This document shows, in pieces, positions 58,903 to 64,000 of a stretch of 64,000 nt of DNA. The notes below the pieces were generated by a model. It searched no databases. It worked only from the letters and a program-made list of their open reading frames with translations, and was not told the origin of the DNA. Origin of the DNA: Microbacterium galbinum (GTDB lineage Bacteria > Actinomycetota > Actinomycetes > Actinomycetales > Microbacteriaceae); contig NZ_CP078077.1 in NCBI RefSeq assembly GCF_023101185.1, positions 649,630 through 713,629 on the forward strand, written 5' to 3'. Position 1 is the stretch's first letter, and the number at the start of each line of letters is the position of its first letter. Position numbers and translations under genes: made by a program.

Positions 58903-59525
58903 AGGAAGACTTCCTGCGCCCGCCGCGCACCGCGGCGGAATGGGCGGCCGACGGCCTGCGCGTCGTGGGGGTGCTGGCGGTGATCGCCGCGGCGGTGTGG
59001 CTGAAGCCCACCGATGCGGGCATCGCCGCCCTCGCGCTGCCCGCGCTCATGCTGCCGCGGATGCTGGGACTGCGAGCGTGGTTCGACGTCGTCGCGTGCG
59101 CCACCGTGCTCGTCGCGGCCTGGAGCAACGTCTTCGACCTCTACCGGACGATCACCGGGTGGGATCTGCTGCTGCACGGCGTGTGCACGGGGGTGCTCGC
59201 GGTCATCGCCGCCGTCGTGCTCGAGCGCTGCGGCGTCGTGGCCCTCACCCTCGACACCGGTGCCCGACCGCGCACGCCGCTCGTGCTGCTCCCCCTCATC
59301 GCCCTCGCGATCAGCGCGGTGTGGGAGATGATCGAGTGGCTCGGCTGGGCGTTCCTGAGCGACGAGATCTTCGTGACCTACCAGGACACGATCGGCGACA
59401 TGGTGTTCGGCGGGCTCGGCGGCATCCTCGCCGGGGTCCTGCTGGCCCGCGTGCGACTGGCGCGCCGTCCCTCGCCCGAAACCGCGGGCGCCCTGCCAGC
59501 CACGAACGGAGGATCCCACCCGTGA
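58899..59525 (+). CDS. Multi-pass membrane protein, DUF2238/YjdF-like
   Basis: The 208-residue protein has about six membrane helices. WDLLLHGVCTG and AISAVWEMIEWLGW, followed by YQDTIGDMVFGGLGG, resemble the DUF2238 (YjdF) family, of unknown function. ATGA overlaps link it to the EEP gene before it and GTGA to recQ after it. Confidence 0.65.
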   Translation: MKEDFLRPPRTAAEWAADGLRVVGVLAVIAAAVWLKPTDAGIAALALPALMLPRMLGLRAWFDVVACATVLVAAWSNVFDLYRTITGWDLLLHGVCTGVLAVIAAVVLERCGVVALTLDTGARPRTPLVLLPLIALAISAVWEMIEWLGWAFLSDEIFVTYQDTIGDMVFGGLGGILAGVLLARVRLARRPSPETAGALPATNGGSHP

Positions 59526-61177
59526 GCTGCACCCTCACCCTCGCCGAGACACGGCAGACCGCCCGCGAGGCGTTCGGTTGGTCCGCCCTCCTGCCGGGTC
59601 AGGCCGAGGCCATCCAGGCCGTCGTCGGCGGACGCGACACGCTCGTCGTTTTCCCGACCGGCGCCGGCAAGTCGGCGGTCTACCAGATCGCCGGACTCGA
59701 GCTCGGGGGCGTCACACTGGTGATCTCTCCTCTTCTCGCCTTGCAGCGCGACCAGGTCGCATCGATCGACCACGCCCCGGATGCCCCGGCCGCCGTCGCG
59801 ATCAACTCGCGCACCTCGGCCCGGGCCGTGCGCGAGGCCTGGGCGGCGGTGGAGAGCGGTGAGCCGGTGTACCTGTTCCTCGCGCCCGAGCAGCTCGCCC
59901 GATCCGAGGTGCGCGACCGTCTCCTCGCCGCCAGCGTGGGGCTGGTCGTCGTCGACGAGGCCCACTGCGTGTCGGCGTGGGGGCACGACTTCTGACCCGA
60001 CTACGCGCGCATCGGCGACATGGTCGACGCCCTCGGGCATCCGCCGGTGCTCGCCCTCACCGCTACCGCCTCCTCGCCCGTGCGCGACGACATCGTCGAG
60101 CGTCTGGGCATGCGCGATCCGCACCTCGAGATCCGCGGAATGGACCGCCCCGAGATCCATCTCGCGGTGCGCCGCTACGAGGACGACGCGCAGAAGCGCC
60201 GAGCCGTCGTCGACGATGCCGCGGACGAGGCCGGTGCCACGCTCGTCTACGTCGCGACCCATAAGGAGACGCGCGAGTACACCGAGGCGTTGACCGAGCG
60301 CGGACGGCGGGCCGCGGCGTACCACGGCGGCATGTCCGCGCGGGATCGGGAGGCGGTGCACGCCGCGTGGAGCGCCGGGCGGCTCGACGTCGTGGTCGCC
60401 ACGTCGGCCTTCGGCATGGGGATCGACAAGCCCGACGTGCGCCGCGTCGTGCACGCCGACGTCACCGAGTCGCTGGACTCCTACGCCCAGGAGATCGGCC
60501 GGGCCGCGCGCGATGGAGAGCCGGCGCACGCCGTGCTGCACTACCGTCCCGAGGACTTCTCCGTGCGGTCGTTCTTCGCCGGGGGACGCACCCGACCCGC
60601 CGAGGTGAGAGCGGTCTGGGCCGCCCTTCGGCGTGCCGACGGACCCGCGCGCACCACGGCGATCGGCGATGAGGCGGGCCTGACGGCGCGGGCAGCCGGA
60701 CGCGTGCTCGGATCGCTCGTCGAGATCGGTGCCGCGGCATCCGCTGCGCAGGGATTCACCGCGGCGGATCGCCGCACGCCCGCCGCGATCGTGACGGCCG
60801 TGCGCGAGCACGAGGAGGCGCAGAGACGGATCCGCGAATCGCGCATCGCGATCATGCGCGGCTACGCCGAGGCGGTGCGCTGCCGCCGCATCGCCCTGCT
60901 GGAGTACTTCGGTGTCGAGGCCCCGGAGGCGTGCGGGGCGTGCGACCGCTGCGACGCGGGAGAGACGAGCTCCTCTCCCCGATCGACATCGGGGGATGCG
61001 AGGAACGACCGGGATGCCGGCGACATCCGCCCCGACGACGCCGTGCAGCACCGCGAGTGGGGCGTCGGCACGGTCGTCAGCGTCGAGGACGATCGGATGA
61101 CGGTTTTCTTCGCGGAGCAGGGCTACCGCGTCGTCGCCCGTGAGGCGCTGGAGCGCGGGATCCTCGACGTCGCCTGA
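59522..61177 (+). pseudogene. recQ: RecQ-family DNA helicase interrupted by one in-frame stop
   Basis: The frame from GTG 59522 (GTGA overlap with the membrane protein) encodes a RecQ-like helicase: Walker A FPTGAGKS, DEAHCVSAWGHDF, ALTATAS, the second RecA lobe (YVATHKETREYTE, GMGIDKPDVR, QEIGRAARDGEP), and a zinc region with CGACDRC. At 59993-59995 TGA replaces the usual Arg codon of the GHDFRPDY motif, at codon 158 of 551; the frame then continues unbroken to 61177. A single C-to-T change (CGA to TGA), sequencing error or readthrough could explain it. The 3' part could restart near 60020 but would lack Walker A. Confidence 0.85.
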
Positions 61178-61183
61178 TGCGCG

Positions 61184-61225
61184 CCGAGACCCACCACCCC
61201 CGACGTGTGGGGTGATGGGTCTCGG
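61184..61225. terminator. Terminator hairpin at a convergent junction
   Basis: CCGAGACCCACCACCCC (61184-61200) pairs with 61209-61225 with one mismatch around eight bases. A third related arm (61226-61244) follows. It ends recQ and the sugar dehydrogenase gene from both sides and shares the GAGACCCACC arm with the 39057 hairpin. Confidence 0.75.
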
Positions 61226-61251
61226 CGGTGGTGATGGGTCTCGCCGCAGGA

Positions 61252-64000
61252 TCACGGCACGAGCGTGAACCTCACCTCCGTCGCGTTGCCGGCCACGTCG
61301 AGCACGACGAGGGTGTTCTCCCCGGCGACGGCACCGAAGCGCCCGGCCTTCACCGCGTTCAGATCCGACCACGCGTTGTCGGTCAGGTCGGTCGTCACAC
61401 CGTTCAGCACCACGCGGTCGACCTTCAGCGCGTCGTACAGCTTGAACGACACCACTTTGTACGCCCGCTCCTGGCCCGCGCCCTTCGACTCGGGCTTGGC
61501 CGTGACGGTGGGCGGCGTGACGTCGAGCGTGAAGGTCACCGTCGTCTCGTTGCCCGCCGCGTCGCGCACGACCAGGGTGTTCGCGCCCTCCACCGCGCCG
61601 AAAACCCCGGGCTTCACACCATTGAGGTCGGACCAGACGGCATCCGTCACGTCCTTCTCGACGCCGTTGAGCGCGAGGCCTGCGACCAGCCCCTCGTCGT
61701 GCAGCTTGAACGAGACCTTCGAGTAGACGCCGTCACGGCCCACCGTCGCCCCGGCATCCGTCTTGACCGTCACGGCCGGAGCCGTGGCGTCGGTCGCAGC
61801 CGCCGTGACCGTCAGGTCGCGCAGGCGCCCGAAGTTGTCGAACGAGCCGAAGCCCACCCGCCCCTCGGGGAACGTGGTGTCGGTCGCGGTGAGCAGCGGG
61901 GTGTCGAGTCCGTCGAGATAGACGGCCACCTCACCCGTGTCGCAGCGCACCACACGCACGTCGTGCCACTCCTCGTCGGTGATCGCCGGCGGGGCGCCGA
62001 CCGTGCCGTCCCACTGATCGTCGACCCGCACGCGGTCGGCGTTGTTCACGGTGAAGATGCCGTTGTGCGGGTAGATCGTGTTGTCCTTCGACAGGTGCAC
62101 GTACGAGTACTCGGTGTCGGACTTCCACCCGAACACGATGATGACGTCGCGGTTGTTGACCGACGCCTTCTCATCGATGCGCACCTGGGCCGAGAGATCG
62201 AACGACCCGAGCTCGGGACCCTCGTTCAGCACGGCGTACTCGAAGGGACGACGGATGCCGTCGTTCGGGTTCGTGCCCGCCTCGGTGAGCACGATCTGAT
62301 CGCCGGGGAAGTCCCACTTCGCCGGCGTGCGCGGTGCCCAGTTCTCCTCACCCATCACGTCGGTGATCACCTGCCCGTCGGGCGTGCAGGCGGCCGGGGC
62401 CGGCGGCTCGACGGGCGGAACCGCGTAGAGCGCGTACTGCGCCGCGATCTGCTCGGCGGTCGGCACCGTGTCGAGCAGCATCACGTCGTCCATGCGGCCG
62501 TGGAACGGGTTGGCCTCGCGCGTGTTCTGCGGGAAGCTGCCGCCGATCTTGATGCCCGCGGGCGTGGTGTCGCTCGTCGCGCCCCCACCCCACGGGTTCG
62601 CCGCGGTGTACCGCCCGGCGAGTTCCTCGCCGTTCATGTACAGCTTCATCTCGCCGCCGGCGAAGTCGAAGGTGGCGGCGAGATGCACCCACTGCCCCTT
62701 CTTCAGGATCTCGTCCCACGGCAGGTCGGCCGCGAACGTCCACGACCCCGCCCCGTCGACCCGGCGACCGAGCGCGACGAGCTTGAGCTCGCCGTCGACC
62801 GTGATGACCTCGAGCAGCGCGCGCACCGCATGGCCGTCGGAAGTGCCGGTGAGCACGCCCGCGAGACCGATCGCGTTGTAGACGTCGTCGGGGTTGGCGG
62901 TGCCGGAGTTCAGCGCCGGATGATCGCCGGTGGGCTTGAACCAGCCCATCACCGAGATCTCCTCGGCACCGGCGAAGTCACCGAGCGAGTCGACGCCCGC
63001 GGCGTCGTAGACCCCCGCCTTCCAGTCGTCGTTCGAGGCCGTCGTCGGGCTCATCTGCTGCGTCTGCAGCGCCTTGCCCGCCCCCGGGTACGCCCGGTCG
63101 GCGACCCGCTGCTCGACGCCGCCGTTGATCAGCGCGATGTCGGTGCCCGAGCGCCCCTGGTCGACCTCGACCGTCGGGTCGGCGCCCGGGTGGTCGAAGT
63201 CGTGGTGGGTGACGACGTTCGGTGCCAGCTCGGGCAGCACGAACGGCGACGACGGGCCCGCCTCGCGGGCGCCCGTCACCTTCCAGATCTTGCCGTTCGC
63301 CTTCGAGACGAGGTACAGCTCGCCGTCGGCATCCGATCCGAAGCGCAGGTCGACGCGCGTGTCGCCCACCAGCTCCTGGAAGGTGGTCTCCTCGCCGTCC
63401 TCGAACACCCGCAGCTGCTCGATCGTGGCGAGATCGTCGATGTCGCCCGCGTTGCGGACCATCTCGTCGGCCTGCGTCGAGAGCACCCATCCGCGCACCA
63501 GATCGGTGAAGAGGTACCGGCCCTGCAGCGCCTCGATGTCACCGCGGTAGACGAAGCCGCCGTTCACGGCCACGCCCGCGTCACCGGTCTGGCCGGGGTC
63601 GCGGTTGTGGTCGTAGGCGGCGACCGGGTAGGTGAAGCCGAACTCGGCGTCGTTTTCGGGCAGCGGGAAGATCTGCCGGTTCTCGGCGAGGAACGAGCCC
63701 TCGCGCACCGACCAGCCGAAGTTGTCGCCCGGCTCGACGGCGTAGATCGACTCGACCTGCCACTCGCCGATGTGGGCGAGGTACATGGTGTGGTCGCCCT
63801 CGGGATCCCAGCTGATGCGGTGCGGGTCGCGCAGACCCACCGCGTAGATCTCGGGCAGCGCGTCCGCGTCGTCGAGGAACGGATTGTCGGCGGGGATGCC
63901 GTACGCGCCGTTCTCGCTGTCGTCACCGGTCGGGTCGATGCGCAGCACCTTGCCCTGCGGGGTGGCGAGATCCTGCGGGTTGCCGTTGCCGACGCCGTTA
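61252..64000 (-). CDS. Secreted PQQ-type sugar dehydrogenase with lectin-like and Ig-like modules (5' end outside window)
   Basis: The visible 916 or so residues continue open to the window edge, so the signal peptide and propeller start are missing. The N-terminal visible part is a glucose/sorbosone dehydrogenase propeller (LRDPHRISWDPEG, GDNFGWSVREGSF, GGFVYRGDIEALQGRY). A LamG/concanavalin-like domain follows (WVHLAATFDFAGGEMKLYMNG), then a second such module (WHDVRVVRCDTGEVAVYLDG), and two related Ig-like repeats, each with SFKL..., NGV... and NTLVV.D.AGN. There is no wall anchor. It probably oxidises an extracellular sugar or binds polysaccharide. Confidence 0.8.
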   Translation of the reverse strand, partial: NGVGNGNPQDLATPQGKVLRIDPTGDDSENGAYGIPADNPFLDDADALPEIYAVGLRDPHRISWDPEGDHTMYLAHIGEWQVESIYAVEPGDNFGWSVREGSFLAENRQIFPLPENDAEFGFTYPVAAYDHNRDPGQTGDAGVAVNGGFVYRGDIEALQGRYLFTDLVRGWVLSTQADEMVRNAGDIDDLATIEQLRVFEDGEETTFQELVGDTRVDLRFGSDADGELYLVSKANGKIWKVTGAREAGPSSPFVLPELAPNVVTHHDFDHPGADPTVEVDQGRSGTDIALINGGVEQRVADRAYPGAGKALQTQQMSPTTASNDDWKAGVYDAAGVDSLGDFAGAEEISVMGWFKPTGDHPALNSGTANPDDVYNAIGLAGVLTGTSDGHAVRALLEVITVDGELKLVALGRRVDGAGSWTFAADLPWDEILKKGQWVHLAATFDFAGGEMKLYMNGEELAGRYTAANPWGGGATSDTTPAGIKIGGSFPQNTREANPFHGRMDDVMLLDTVPTAEQIAAQYALYAVPPVEPPAPAACTPDGQVITDVMGEENWAPRTPAKWDFPGDQIVLTEAGTNPNDGIRRPFEYAVLNEGPELGSFDLSAQVRIDEKASVNNRDVIIVFGWKSDTEYSYVHLSKDNTIYPHNGIFTVNNADRVRVDDQWDGTVGAPPAITDEEWHDVRVVRCDTGEVAVYLDGLDTPLLTATDTTFPEGRVGFGSFDNFGRLRDLTVTAAATDATAPAVTVKTDAGATVGRDGVYSKVSFKLHDEGLVAGLALNGVEKDVTDAVWSDLNGVKPGVFGAVEGANTLVVRDAAGNETTVTFTLDVTPPTVTAKPESKGAGQERAYKVVSFKLYDALKVDRVVLNGVTTDLTDNAWSDLNAVKAGRFGAVAGENTLVVLDVAGNATEVRFTLVP

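Noticed and set aside
60020-61177. Separate functional helicase gene starting after the recQ stop
   Set aside because: It lacks the Walker A half, has no ribosome site seen, and is in frame with the upstream part; a nonsense codon is simpler.

Overview
The window is about 70% GC, almost fully coding, with many 4-base ATGA gene overlaps, several apparently leaderless genes, 13E12-type HNH/DUF222 and DUF7882 proteins, and an actinobacterial rRNA leader at its left edge. This points to an actinobacterium of the family Microbacteriaceae, most likely Microbacterium or a close relative; the genus is an inference from style and gene content. No phage, integrase, transposase, CRISPR array or tRNA was found. 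It reads as ordinary chromosome with a metabolic accessory flavour.

Layout. 1-375: promoter and leader of an rRNA operon running leftwards out of the window. 376-3872: heterodimeric ABC exporter. 4056-5111: membrane-anchored esterase. 5121-10098: a TetR regulator, a PLP amino-acid decarboxylase, agmatine deiminase and an amidase, probably an amine or agmatine pathway. 10132-11625: glutamate-cysteine ligase-like enzyme. 11716-15653: tryptophan to anthranilate (kynurenine) operon with an amidohydrolase in the formamidase slot and a PaaX-type regulator. 15678-22361: LacI regulator, sugar ABC importer and GH3 glycosidase. 22447-27722: FBP zinc-finger protein, PutA and a divergent LysR regulator. 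27723-28367: repeat-rich spacer. 28368-33635: HNH protein, CsbD, small stress-type proteins, a second GCS2 ligase and a DHA2 drug exporter. 33842-38988: sortase-anchored GHL10 glycosidase, FMN reductase, GH114 lipoprotein and hypotheticals. 39121-41684: small membrane proteins, TetR and LacI regulators. 41776-48125: hexuronate/aldonate operon that fits L-gulonate breakdown (dehydrogenase, UxuB, ManD, KdgK and an MHS transporter). 48150-53497: small conserved proteins, rifampin ADP-ribosyltransferase (arr), LuxR regulator, DedA and DUF2277. 53613-55799: a histidine-kinase-like ATPase/LuxR fusion divergent from the two RuMP formaldehyde-fixing enzymes. 55992-57080: Old Yellow Enzyme. 57266-61177: four tightly overlapping genes ending in recQ, which carries an in-frame stop. 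61252 to the right edge: a large secreted PQQ-type sugar dehydrogenase, incomplete.

Most genes are recognisable. The unusual signals are structural. Minisatellites cluster at the 3' ends of genes, several with the stop codon inside the first unit. Different families of palindromes sit at convergent gene junctions, including two near-identical 24-25 bp hairpins 2.7 kb apart that share the same asymmetric mismatch. The heptamer GGATGCC/GGCATCC is conspicuously frequent and forces otherwise rare codons. The best pathway-level leads are the amidohydrolase in the kynurenine operon, the ATPase-LuxR fusion beside the RuMP genes, the inferred L-gulonate operon, and the recQ nonsense codon.
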